NCBI GenBank assembly: GCA_947652605.1
Contig: OX393579.1
Span: 37,950,970-38,014,969 of the forward strand
Direction: 5' to 3'
DNA length: 64,000 nucleotides
From: Elmis aenea
Lineage: Eukaryota > Arthropoda > Insecta > Coleoptera > Elmidae
Every line of letters starts with the position of its first letter. The first letter of the stretch is position 1. Under the pieces are notes generated by a model that ran no database searches, was not told where the DNA came from, and saw nothing but the letters and a program-made list of their open reading frames with translations. The translations under genes were made by a program, and so were the position numbers. This document shows positions 22,410 to 33,640 of this stretch, piece after piece.

Positions 22410-22582
22410 ATATTCATCATTCATTCGATGGAAGTATGACAGCTTCACCAACTTTTACTTTCGTATTATTTCTTTAACATGATCGATTACTTATCGGTAA
22501 ACGCAATTTGTCATACACAAAATTGTCATACACAAAATATGTTAAAATTTTAGTTGTCACATTAAACATCAAAATGTTTTAT
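22410..22582. repeat. Right duplication flanking the LINE
   Basis: Matches 19649-19806, but contains an additional 15-base tandem copy of TTGTCATACACAAAA. This explains its length of 173 bp against 158. Confidence 0.85.
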
Positions 22583-23023
22583 GTACACTTTATCTTATTT
22601 TCAATTTTGTCAGCTCGGTACTTTGCACGATTAAAAAAAAAACAATGAAGTGTGAAGTGATATTTCTCGAGATTTCTTAAAACATAAACTGGCTGCATTA
22701 TACAAGAATCTATTATCTTGTTTAAAATAAAGCTATGAATTTTTTTTCCATCTACAAAAAAGCCGGTTGTCCTGCCTAAAAGATAAAAAGAGGAAAATAA
22801 ACCAGCTTATAAATTATTGGTGAATGCGCTGGGAATTATAATTTGTAATATACTGAGTATTACTTTACGAAATACGAATAAATGGCGTTATTTGGGTAAC
22901 TTGTTATTGTATGAGATACCAAGTCGCTTTAATAAGCAAAATTAAACAGCCTTACTTTTTTTTTAAATATAACCAGTGTGGTCGGATTTTTGTGGACAGT
23001 TAAGTCGAAAAAGGTTTTAAGCA
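22583..23023. other. AT-rich intergenic stretch
   Basis: No gene, repeat boundary or signal that I can support. Confidence 0.5.
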
Positions 23024-23031
23024 GGGTTGAG

Positions 23032-24261
23032 CAGATTTAAATCAATTGATTTAAATCACGATTTAAATCATGATTTAAATCATGATTTAAATCAAGTGAT
23101 TTTTAAAAAAAAATCATTGATTTAAATCAAGTGATTTAAAAAAAAATTATCAATTTAAATCACAGATTATATGAGTAGATACAATATAATATTTACAATA
23201 AAACAAAATTGTAGTACTATTAGTAATTAAATACACGAAATGGTGAATAAACCATATCAATTTGCTCTTGTAAAGTAATATTCATTGTGGAAATGCAATA
23301 ATTCAAAAAATAAATGACAAGTTTTTGACGTTAGCGAAGTGAACAGTCAGTTTTTTCAATTTTCACGGCACTCTATTGCTTCAATAACGATTTGAAGAAA
23401 AATGTCGAATATCTCGAAAAGTATGAGTTTTGGGTATAGGACATACAAAATATGAAGCTCTTTTAAAGACGAATTCGATGACATAAAAAATACAGGGGTT
23501 CGCATTTGAAAAAATCGAGTTACGAGCTTTTGAAAATCATGGAAGTTGCCACCTATTTATAAACACTCCTGTATGTGTGATTCAAATTTTTTCATATCGA
23601 GCGAACAGAGAATTTTTTTCTGCATGTCCATACCAAATTAAAACTCTGTAGGTACTTCAAAATAACTTCAGGAGAATTTTTTAAATAAAGACTTAAAACC
23701 TTGAATAATTTAGAAAATTATTTTTTTTTTACAACGCCGTATAAAAACTCTGTAGTATTTTATATTGATGCAAAGCTAAAATTAAGGCGGTCAAAAATAT
23801 TAAATAAAAAATTGGGTGTTGTATTTAAAATATAAAAGTTGCTATTAGTTCCAGAAAGGTGACTCACCCTGTATATTTGAAAATATTTTTATTGTGTTTA
23901 GAAAAAACTGTATAAAATAGCATTTGATTCAACTTCATATCTCAAGCCGTTTAGCCACAATCGACCGATCCCGCACTAATGACTCACCCTGTATATAATT
24001 AATTAAACATCACCATTTAGCACCGATTTTTTTAAAATTCTTAATCATTATATTTATTTTTGATTTTCACAAAAATTCACGAATGAATTAAATATATTGG
24101 TTATTAAATTAATATATTAGCACAAAACAGAAATAGCATGTGAATATGTCACTAAATTCGATAATATGGTACATTTGATTTAAATCAAAAAAATCTGATT
24201 TAAATCAAATAAATCGATTTTTTTGATTTTTTTAAAAAAATTATGATTTTTATCCACCCTG
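23032..24261. mobile_element. hAT-type element, TTTAAATCA-rich ends, copy 2
   Basis: Same family and orientation as 6384-7565, with CAGGGTTGAGCAG and TATCCACCCTG ends and its own exact 8-bp duplication GTTTTAAG (23024-23031 and 24262-24269). It has about 50 bp more than copy 1, mostly extra GATTTAAATCAT repeats at the left end. Independent target duplications show two separate insertions. Confidence 0.9.
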
Positions 24262-24593
24262 GTTTTAAGCACAAAGATCTTTTTAACTTTGATAAATAGA
24301 CCAAAATTATGAATGGTAATCTCTTAATAACATAACGCGTTTTAATTTACACAGGGTGACAATAATCTACATGTATCTTATGGGGAACTTTGTTATGGGG
24401 ATTGGGATGAATTTCAAGAATTTAATGCCATTTTTACTTTGACCTATATCTTTAACTTTTTTAAATATTTTGAGAAAACTAACAACAGACGATTTTTTCA
24501 ATGAAAATAATTTCACGTACGTTAAAATCAAAATATCAAATGATTTCTGTAAATATTTTTATGTACAATAATATATCTAAAAGCTATTTCTCA

Positions 24594-25480
24594 GGCCGTT
24601 TAGGCCCAGAGCTTAGTAATGTTCTATTACACTCTTCTCTCTTTCGATTTCTTTCTCCAATTCATTGTTCTCTTAGTTCTGCCTCCACAGCCTCTCTCCA
24701 TCTTTTTCTAGGTCATCCTCTTTTTTCTTTTATGAAGGTTCTTTCCACGCTATCTCTTTTATTATTGTGCTGTCCCTTCTCTCAATATGTCCTAGCCATT
24801 GCATTCTGCTGACATTTATTACTTTATCTATGGTCACTTCTTTAAAAATTGTATGTACCTCCTCGTTCGTTCTTATATATCCCTCATCTGTTCTCTTTAC
24901 TTCCACTATTACCCTAATTATCTTTCTTTCGCATCTTCTTAGGGCTTCCTTTGCATTTTTGATTAGTACCCTGGTCTCACACCCATAGATCGCTGTGGAT
25001 CTTAATATTGTCTTATACAAACGCAGTTTGGTGCTTTTAGATAGATGTTTTGCTCTTATTAGGTTATGTAAGGCACCTGCACTTTTGTTGGCTTTCATTA
25101 TCCTCATGTTTATGTTTTTTATTTCTTCCATTCTCTTTGTGAGTAATGTCCCCAAGTACACAAATTCTTTTACCTCCTCAAATTACCCTACCACTAGCCT
25201 GTCTTCTATTGTTCGTTGTCCTATTCTCATAAGCTTGGTCTTATCTTTGTTTATCCTTAATCCCATTTTGTGCTGCTTCTGCAATTTTGCTTGTGATCTA
25301 TTCCAGGTCTTTCAATGTTCTTGCCAGTATAGCTACATTATCGGCGTAACTTATGAATTGGTGACTTCTGCATAGTATTGTTTCCTCTCTGTTTAGTCTT
25401 CTATCTCATACTATTTTTTCAGAATGTTGAATATGAGGGTTAATAATGGGTCTTCTTGTCTGAGCCCTTTTAGAAAATAC
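24594..25480 (-). pseudogene. Non-LTR reverse transcriptase 3' portion
   Basis: The open part (25161-24730) reads YLGTLLTKRMEEIKNINMRI, TKLRLYKTILRSTAIYGCET and MQWLGHIERRD, the thumb and C-terminal region common to several LINE reverse transcriptases. In other frames upstream, DPLLTLIFNILKK (from the GxxQGDPLSPLLFN motif) and, in the RYADN position, fragments near 25340 can be read. Downstream a basic RGRPRKRWREAVEAELREQ-like tail is split by frameshifts and the frame ends near 24600. Heavily decayed. The clade is not that of the jockey-like copy at 20 kb, and I do not assign it. Confidence 0.75.
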
Positions 25481-25827
25481 GTTATCTTAAAATGTTAAAA
25501 TACATTTTTATCGTTAAGTTAGGTTACAAAATATTGAATCCGTTGTAATAAAAACCTCTAAAAAAGTATTAAAACTAATTAACAATTTTAACTGTAGTCT
25601 ACGTACTTTGTATTATAATAAAATACAAAACTTTTAAAGTAACCAAATATCTCATTTTTAAACAATTTCTTTTAGCCTAATTAAAGTTTTTCTTAGATCA
25701 ATATAAAACATAAAAATAATTTTGTATGCTAACTAATCATTTTAATTATTACATTCAAATGTATCTGTTCAACCACACATTAACCAATGCTAATAGTACT
25801 GCAACGCATTGCAATCAGTAAACTCGC
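25481..25827. other. AT-rich intergenic stretch
   Basis: Nothing recognised. Confidence 0.5.
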
Positions 25828-26398
25828 CACTGGCAGTAATCGTTATTCACTAGAATGTCCATTACAAATTACAGTTTGAGAACGCAATTTGTCTGCATTC
25901 GACAAGGGACAATGACTAGTTTTTTTGTACAGTGAGCACAAAAAAATTGTTTTTACCATGGAGTTGTTTTTCCGTTTTATGCATGTACGGACACATAACA
26001 GTACACTTTATGCACATGTGTATATTTTCACTAAGTTGAGTAATTGTAATGACTATTACAGGTCGAAAATAAAACACAAACATTAACGATAAAGTTTTGA
26101 CCACTTTTTTAAATAATTTTTAAGTGTCTCATTTGCATGAACGACTTTGTTTATGTAAACTTCGGTTTAACATAGTGTACCCATATACCTAAATCTTAAC
26201 ACTTTCGCTGCCAACCTCAAGCTAATCTTATGCAAATGTTACCGACACTGATCATATCAATCGCTTTTTTGGACGATATTCACCTAAAAGTATTAAAAGT
26301 AAATTAAACTGGATAAATAGAACTCCACGGTTTACTCTGTAAACACGAGCTGTAATTTGTAATGAACATTTTAGTGAATAACGATTACTGCCAGGGGT
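25828..26398. mobile_element. Inverted-repeat MITE
   Basis: CTGGCAGTAATCGTTATTCA (from about 25832) is repeated in inverse near 26375-26396, and the match continues through ATTACAAATTACAG for about 50 bp. No coding content. The target duplication could not be defined. Confidence 0.6.
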
Positions 26399-26629
26399 GA
26401 TTTTATAAACACCTGCAAAATTCCTTTCAGATAAATTCAATAGTTCTCATGTTAAAAAAGAATTAGCAAACATACCTAAACCCGTTTGGTGACATTTTTT
26501 TATGGTTAGTGATTTTTTTAAACCAGATCTTTTTGTGATAGGAACCAGTAATAATTATGACTGTATAAGTCTGAAAGTTATTTTATAAATTAATGATTTG
26601 AAGGTTTTGTAACAACTGTGAAAAAATCT

Positions 26630-27116
26630 TCTAGATCTAATTTTACGCGAAAATTTTGCTCCAAAGTTCGATCGAAAATAGTAAAATAAATCAAATTTCT
26701 CGCCAAACGGTGGCAGATGCGAAAAAAACTCAAAAGACATTTTTTGTTTAGAATAAAATGCTCTAATCAAAAACAAGTTCAAGTTTGATTTTGAACCGGG
26801 CCGTACTAGTTTTTTATAAAATTTATTAAAACTGAACCCCTACAACTCCGCCACTGGTTGCCTGTGGGACTTGAAATTTTCACCGATTGTGGTAACCTGT
26901 AAAGTAGTGATTTACACCAAATTTGATTTAAATATATCCACTGGTTGAGAAACGGTTAAAAATTATCGTTATTTTTTAGTAAATTTTAACACCCTGTATC
27001 TTTAAAATGAAGCGTTTTTGGACCAATGTTGATATGGAATATTCACTTTAAAATAAGTTTTTCTATCGACTGTTAAAGTCCTGCTACTAAAAAGTGGACC
27101 ACCCTGCATAGGGATA
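26630..27116. repeat. Dispersed repeat, copy 1 (mate at 61490)
   Basis: From AATAGTAAAATAAATCAAAT through CTCCGCCACTGGTTGC and GGTTGAGAAACGGTTAAA to GTGGACCACCCTG it matches 61490-61966 at high identity in the same orientation. The CCACCCTGTATA end is typical of Tc1/mariner-related MITEs. Confidence 0.75.
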
Positions 27117-27119
27117 ATT

Positions 27120-27975
27120 TATGCAACCTGAATGTTCCCTCTTTGTTCTATTTTAAACTACAATTATTTCAAGTCAAGTGATAACGTGCGGAATCATTAA
27201 CAAATATTAACTGTTGAAAATACTGTAAACACAATCAACTTTACGTAAAATGAATTTTTAAAAAAATATTTCAAATAACACATCTTAAATATTTATCAAA
27301 TAAAAATTACTATTTACTTAAAATGAATTTTAAAACTAACGAACGCTGTATACTTCCTTAATAGCTTTCCTCAGCTACAATAAATTAAAACAAACCGCAT
27401 ATAACCCATGTCTCCGTTGCTCTTTGTGTCTTATTTGCTTGCATAAGAAAGTTTTATCCCGCAACAACTGCAAATATATTTTATCCTTAAATTTAAAAAT
27501 ATCTCCTACGGTCGCTTTTAAATTCCGCTAAAGACTCATTTCATACAAGCGCAAACAGCAATTTGTTAAATGGCATAGTGCTGTTTGCAGTTATATTAAA
27601 ATGTATGTGACTGTATCTAATTCATAGAAAAACAAACGAAACGAGAATTTTTTGTATGCCCACTCGCTGTTTCTTTTATTTCCACCGTTGAAATAAAATG
27701 AAAACATATTTACTTTCAGGATAACCTGTAGGAGGCCAAAACAATCCCCGATAGCTAATCGAATACTCGAGACTATAATAAATATAGGTATACAGATACA
27801 ATATACACATATTATTACGTATATATTTTTGTTTTTATATCCAAGTCTTAATATAGACTGTTTATTATGAACACAGTGTGGGTTCATTATTCTCTGGGTG
27901 AAAAGTTTGCGTTCCAGTCGTTTTAAAAATACTAATAAAGTTTGCTAAGTTCACCCACGTTTCTATGAATTTATG
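27120..27975. other. AT-rich intergenic stretch
   Basis: No supported gene. The 98-codon minus-strand ORF at 27591-27887 has no recognisable motif. Confidence 0.5.
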
Positions 27976-27981
27976 TGTATA

Positions 27982-29082
27982 CAGGGTGGTCCGCATAGAA
28001 TGACCACCATTGGGATCTCGTAAACGGTAAGAGCTACAAAGAAGTTTAAATTAGACAAATTGTTCCATTTTCGGAGACCTACTCAGTGATGCTTTAATGT
28101 TTTAAAGAACTTCCATGGTACGCTAGATAATGAACAAAAATCTAAATGGAATTTTTTAAATCGTTAATAACTCGGTAATACTTAATGGTGCAAAAATATT
28201 TTTCAAGAAGAGTTGCAGAATTTTGTACACACTGTAAAATAAAAACATTGATATGTTTCAATATTGTTTAAACTCTTAGATAAATTACAAACTTGCATTT
28301 TTTTAAATGAAAACCATAGTTGGCTATTTCAATATTTAGGCTCAAAACAATTAAAACTCATCAAAAAGTCCTTATGAAGCAAAAGAGTGCAATGAATTTA
28401 AACAATATTGAAACAAATAAATGTTTTCATTTTACAGTGCATAAAAAAAATCTGCAACTTTTTCCTGAAAAATATTTTTGGACCACCGGGCTATTAACGA
28501 TTTAAAATACAAATATGGAATTTTGATTTTTGTTCATTATTTAGCGTACCATGGAACTTTTTTAAAACAGGAAAGCATCACTGAATAGGTCTAAAGCCTA
28601 GTTTTCATTAGTAGAGTTAGTAGTAGAGTGTACTAGCATACTATTTATCCAAACTACTCTACTCTACCGGATTTGGTAGAGTACCCGTTCACACGCAAAT
28701 GTAAAATTATGTGATAGTCTGATAGAAAACTTTGAGACATTGCTAGAGAACAGTACACTCGACTATACCGAATCTGTCCAAACCTGTTTTCATTAGTATA
28801 GTGCCGGTAGATTACAGTAAAAATTGGTGGTGGGAGAAGGCGAGTGGTAGAGTTACTATCCCACCGTGCTAGCTTACTCTACTCTACCAAGATCTCGTAC
28901 TTTACTCTACCAATCGCGTTTACATTGGTAGAGTTGCAAGGATAGTTAGTACTTGCCAAGCTACTCTACCGCTAACTCTACTAATGAAAACTAGGCTTAA
29001 GAGATGTGAACAATTTGTCTAATTTAAACTTCTTTGTAGCTCTTACCGTTTACGAGATCGCAATGGTGGTCATTCTATGAGG
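27982..29082. mobile_element. Palindromic Tc1/mariner-type MITE (interrupted)
   Basis: CAGGGTGGTCCGCATAGAATG at the left and CATTCTATGAGGATATG at the right are the outer parts of inverted arms that continue inward (TCTCGTAAACGGTAAGAGC, then AATTTAAACTTCTTTG) for about 300 bp or more. The right tip is damaged. A Harbinger-like MITE is inserted in the right arm. Confidence 0.75.
28595..28997. mobile_element. Harbinger-like MITE with TAA duplication
   Basis: Ends AGCCTAGTTTTCATTAGTAG and CTACTAATGAAAACTAGGCT are perfect inverse copies with TAA on both sides (28592-28594 and 28998-29000). The 3-bp TAA duplication points to PIF/Harbinger. The body is packed with CTCTACC/GGTAGAG words in both orientations, perhaps transposase sites. 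Confidence 0.75.
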
Positions 29083-29523
29083 ATATGTTTATGTTAATTC
29101 ATTAAACGATATATTTTTTTAAATTATTAAACCAATTTTTTGGAACATTATTGAATTGTAAAAATGACTAAGTATTTTAATAAAAACTTGAATTACGCTA
29201 TATGTTTGGTCTAGTTTTGTTTGTAAGAACAAAATACAAAGTGCTGTTGAAATTTAATATTGTTAAATTACCCTATGTTCATAATATTTTTTTTTATAAA
29301 TTCGTAGATATTTGTTTTACATAGTATTTTTTTACTCCCTAGCTGACCCAGTGTTCAATTAGTGTAATTATTCTATTCTAATTTTCTACTCTATAAAAAA
29401 AAAGGAGTTGCCATTACTTTATAGTTTATGTCTTATTTTTGAAAATTGCACATGAAATCGTTTAATATTTGTGCAGTTAAATATAAATGTATTGGTTTTA
29501 ATTGTAACTTATATCACGTTAAA
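29083..29523. other. AT-rich intergenic stretch
   Basis: Nothing recognised. Confidence 0.5.
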
Positions 29524-29555
29524 CTAGCACGTAGCCCGTCCTAGGACGGGTATAT
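29524..29555 (-). mobile_element. Helitron 3' terminus
   Basis: On the minus strand, a perfect 16-base hairpin palindrome CCCGTCCTAGGACGGG (29550-29535) is followed seven bases later by CTAG (29527-29524), then T. Hairpin plus CTAG is the Helitron 3' signature. The element body must extend to higher coordinates, but I could not find the 5' TC end. Confidence 0.5.
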
Positions 29556-30861
29556 TGTATATCTTAAATAAACTATTACTTTTTATAATAACATAACCTA
29601 TAACATAACCTCACGATGATTGTCAAGTATGAGTATGACATAAAGTCAACCCATAGACTTCACAACTGTAGCTATTTTCATGCGTTACAGAGTCAGCCTG
29701 GACTTTTATATTATGTGTATTTTTTTGTATACTATCTGAATGTGAAAACCGATCATTGAAAAGAGTTTTCATTGTTTTGAAAAATTAGCAAGTCGTCCGC
29801 AAAAACGGTTGTGTTCACTGTTCAGGCATAGATATTATTTACACTTTATAATGAAATAATTTTTCGTTGATATTTGTAAGAAAAAGTGTGGCTCACAAGA
29901 CACCCTGATGAAAAAAGTTGTTGTCATAAAAATTATTTTCTAAAGTTAAATGCAAATATTTTAATGTTGTTAAGTTGCACGAGTCGTTAAAAACATTTGA
30001 AGCTTCACATGCTTTTGTTCTTTTGTTACTCTGAGGCTTTACATTATAAATAAATTCTTTTGTCGTCACAGTTTTCATTCTGTCCTTGAGTGAAGTGTCG
30101 TGAGAAGCTTTATTGGGTCATATATTACAGAAGGTGTTTGCTATGAACAAGAATGAATCGGAAAGAGTTTCAACACTTTCATGTTGAAAATAACCTACTG
30201 AATGGAACTAAACTTAAATGGCAAACCTCCCTACTTTACTCAATTTAAATTAGTATGCCCGTTGTTTACTGCTAACTAATCAAATTAGTTGGCGCTGTAA
30301 ATTTTACACCAAATAAATTTGTCGTTTTACTTAACACTATTAAGTTCTAAAGCAAGTTACTTAAAAAAAATTGTATTAAGTAACTAAATAAATTCGAAAA
30401 CATTAAATTTAAAAAAAATATGCAATTTCAATATTCCTTTGGTAGACAGAAGAATGAGGGAACAAAATAGTTAGTTACAGACAGGTATATTTTTAAAAAG
30501 ATGCACTAGTTGGTTTTTGAGAAAAATTTTAGAAATTGGATTTTCTAAATAATTTCGCAATTTAAAACTTCATTTATTATAAACACACTTCGCGAAAATA
30601 GCTAAAGCGGATTCAAGGGACTTAAAATATTTAGAATTCCAACATTTTAGCGATCACAATACTTTCTTCAAACTAACTATAGCGAAAGTAGATGAAGTTA
30701 TTTATTGATTAAGGATATTTACCTAATTACATAGATCACTGAAATAATCAAACTATGTAGATTATAGTATTGAAATTAGTAAAAACTAAGAATTTAAAAA
30801 GTACTAGGTAATACTAGTGTTGAAAATATTTTACTAGAAACTACAAGAATAATTTTTTGAA
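29556..30861. other. AT-rich stretch, probably Helitron body then intergenic
   Basis: No coding sequence. The first few hundred bases may belong to the Helitron ending at 29524. Confidence 0.4.
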
Positions 30862-30869
30862 CATACAAT

Positions 30870-31046
30870 AAGGGCATGAAACCGGTTAACCGTTATTTTT
30901 TGCCCGTAAAAGTGATTTTTAACCGAAACCGAAACCGTTATTTTTAATGGCAAAAAAACGGTAACCTTTAACCAAAATAATTAAAACCGGTTTTTCACAC
31001 AAAACAGGTTAACCGTTAAGCAAATTTTTTTCGGTTTCGAGCCCTG
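30870..31046. mobile_element. Short hAT MITE, GGTTAACCG-rich
   Basis: Ends AAGGGCATGAAACCGG and CGGTTTCGAGCCCTG, with CATACAAT (30862-30869) and CATACAAG (31047-31054) as a 7-of-8 target duplication. Same family as 55139-55594. Confidence 0.8.
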
Positions 31047-31054
31047 CATACAAG

Positions 31055-31941
31055 TATGAACACATTTCCTGGTATTTATGTAGTAGGTATTAAAAAGTTC
31101 AGACGGTTTACTAAATAAGTGACCTACAAAAAATCTCCCTATTTTCCTTCACACACGATATAGGTAATTTTTAAATATTAAAATTCTAACTGAAAAACAA
31201 GATTTTATTTTAACTTTCAGCTAATTTCAGTATGGTTTTAAATAAGCAAAAATTTAAAAACATTTTTTTGCTTTATATTAATAGCGCAATACTATTAATT
31301 TTTTTGAAGATCATTTTTCAGAGAATAGTTATTCTTAAATTATAGATCGCTTAGATCCTTTTACCAACTCTGTATCTCTTACCGTTTACGAGATTGCCAT
31401 GCTGCTCGGGACAACTGGGACACCCTGTATATTATCGAAAAAGTCATACAAAAATAATCAAATATTCGAACATTGAAATTTATTTTTTTACTTCCGTATA
31501 ATCGGAAAATTTTTAAATTTAATTAAAATTACAGTTCATGCAGAGAACATTAATGAAATCTAATTGTATCAAATTACGTCTTTAATCGTTCACCGTACCA
31601 TGAATTTTTAAATTAACTTAGTGTGTTTGCAAAAACCTTTTGTGGCTTTATGCATTACAGTTTTATGCATCAAGCAAGTTATTTTAAAGTTTTGTGTATG
31701 AATAAAATATTACTTCACTTTTTTTAAACTTAATAGAAGTAGAGATTTCATCTTAAATTCATAATTCAGTTCTGTACGTGACGAATGTAAAGCGAGAAAA
31801 TCTAGGACATTACATTAAAATGATCCCATTATAAAACTCAGTTTGTAAAGAGAGCATATTATACTTTGGAGAGGAGAATTTTACGTAGTTTTTTTATAGC
31901 AACATTATTATAATAATTTTTTTATTCAGAACGTTAGTATT
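31055..31941. other. AT-rich stretch with one MITE end
   Basis: At 31375-31435 TCTTACCGTTTACGAGATTG followed by GGGACACCCTGTATA is a right-hand end of the mariner-type palindromic family. The remainder is unremarkable. Confidence 0.45.
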
Positions 31942-31945
31942 ATAT

Positions 31946-32892
31946 TATAACGAACACAGGGTAGGCAACCCTGCGGACGTCGCGGTGTATATGGTGGCCA
32001 GCAGCAAGGTTCTAGAAGATGTTGCGTCATACTTGTAGCGGGCTGTTCGATACGCGCCTGGAGCGTTCCATGAATGGATGGTTCGCGAACGTTCAAGTGC
32101 CTATAAGCAGGCGCGTTGCGGATAGGCAGGCGGGCAGTCAGAGATCAGAGGAGTAATGTGGCGTTAGTCTGGTCTGAGGACTCGTGAAAATAAATGTTGT
32201 ATATAGTGTAAATACTTAGTATAGTAGTAAGGTGACCAACCGTCCTCCTTTAGGGAGGACAGTCCTTTTGAGAATCCTGTCCTTCCTCGAAAAGTGTCCT
32301 TCTACATGTCCTCCTTTTCGATACATTGACAAAAAGTATTCGTTCAGTGGAAAAGTACTTATTTAAATAATAATTTAATAGGCATGTAAGCATATTTACA
32401 TGTTACAAATGTCTTTATTATGCGCATTTTTCATATGATAGTGCAGGTATGGCAAACAGGATTTGATCAGTGTGCCAAAATAAAATAAAATTTAATCCCC
32501 GTGCCAGTACCTAACCTAACCTACATACCAGAAACGCAGAAACAACCGTTAGTTACTTCGTTCTTCGTTCAGTATTGTCAACGTCATGATTGCATGTGTC
32601 ACTAAATACATACATAAATTTCATACACGAAGGTATTCAAATCAAAGCTATCAAAATTTATTTGTGTCCTCCTTTTTTCATTGCTAAAAAGTTGGTCACC
32701 TTAATAGTAGTGTATATAAATATTAGTTTTAAGCTTGTGAATATAAATAGTGACTTGTAACGTTATGTCGGTCTATGTTAATTGTTATATGTGTTAATTT
32801 AATGGTGTCTTTTGTTTAAATAAATAGTAAATGTAGGCTCGGTCGTATTTTATTGCATGTGTAAATGAATTGGGAACCCCGTGAACGTTACA
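31946..32892 (+). mobile_element. Solo LTR (interrupted by a hAT MITE)
   Basis: Terminal inverse TATAACG ... CGTTACA (one base from the expected TGTAACG) with a 4-bp ATAT duplication (31942-31945 and 32893-32896). Inside are a GC-rich 5' half, a TATA-like CCTATAAG at about 32100 followed some 40 bases later by a TCAGA initiator, and AAATAAATAG near 32820 as a polyadenylation signal. No internal coding region follows, so it is a recombined solo LTR, probably of Gypsy type. Net length without the MITE is about 470 bp. Confidence 0.6.
32228..32703. mobile_element. hAT MITE with GGTGACCAAC ends
   Basis: TAAGGTGACCAAC and GTTGGTCACCTTA are inverse copies. ATAGTAG lies on both sides (32221-32227 and 32704-32710), a 7-8 bp duplication. 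It is nested in the solo LTR, whose two halves join cleanly without it. Confidence 0.8.
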
Positions 32893-32896
32893 ATAT

Positions 32897-33484
32897 TAAT
32901 GAAACTTGGGATTTTTTTTCCGAAATATACTCATACATTGTTATTACTTGAAATTATTAACGTTTTTTTTACCAATCACTAATCAAAGTTAAAGCACATT
33001 TATTTCAACATTAATAATTATGAAAGTATAGACTGAGATTTATGAAACATGAGGATCTCAATGTGTGTAAATTGAGCAAAATAGCCTTAATTCTTGTTGA
33101 TTAATGATATTAAAACTTATTTCATGAATCAGCAAGCGTTTAAAAAAAAACTAACATTTTATCGTTTTCTTTATTGTTTGCTAGAATTTTTAAATTAGGA
33201 AAATTTAAAAATTTCGGAAGAATTTCCTATAACTGTTTTGCCTTTATTGGTTTTAATAAATTGTTGTCAAGTTCGGTTTTATTTTTTTATTTTTTATATT
33301 AACTTTTATACAGAGCGTTTCAGATCACCCGTACCAGCACTTTTATTCGAAAATTCTACGTCTGACAAAGATGGAGAAAAAAAATTTATTACAAAAGTGC
33401 ATATGCAGAATTGACTGACGCTATAGCAGTTTTCGTGATTAAATCGGAGGAAAAAAAGCTATCGAATAGCAGAATAAAATAAAG
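32897..33484. other. AT-rich intergenic stretch
   Basis: No gene. A single TACAGAGCGTTTCAGATCACC word near 33310 resembles a mariner-type end without a partner. Confidence 0.45.
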
Positions 33485-33640
33485 GTGGGCGAAGAATTGT
33501 GGGCGAAGAATTGTGGGCGAAGAAATGTGGGCGAAGAATTGTGGGCGAAGAATTGTGGGCGAAGAAATGTGGCCGAAGAATTGTGGAGGCGAAGAATTGT
33601 GTGCGAAGAATTGTGGGCGAAGAATTGTGGGCGAAGAATG
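33485..33640. repeat. 14-bp minisatellite (GTGGGCGAAGAATT)
   Basis: About eleven consecutive copies of GTGGGCGAAGAATT with minor variants (GAAATG, GGCCGAAG, one GGAGGCG expansion). The overlapping ORFs in three frames simply translate the repeat and are not genes. Confidence 0.9.
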
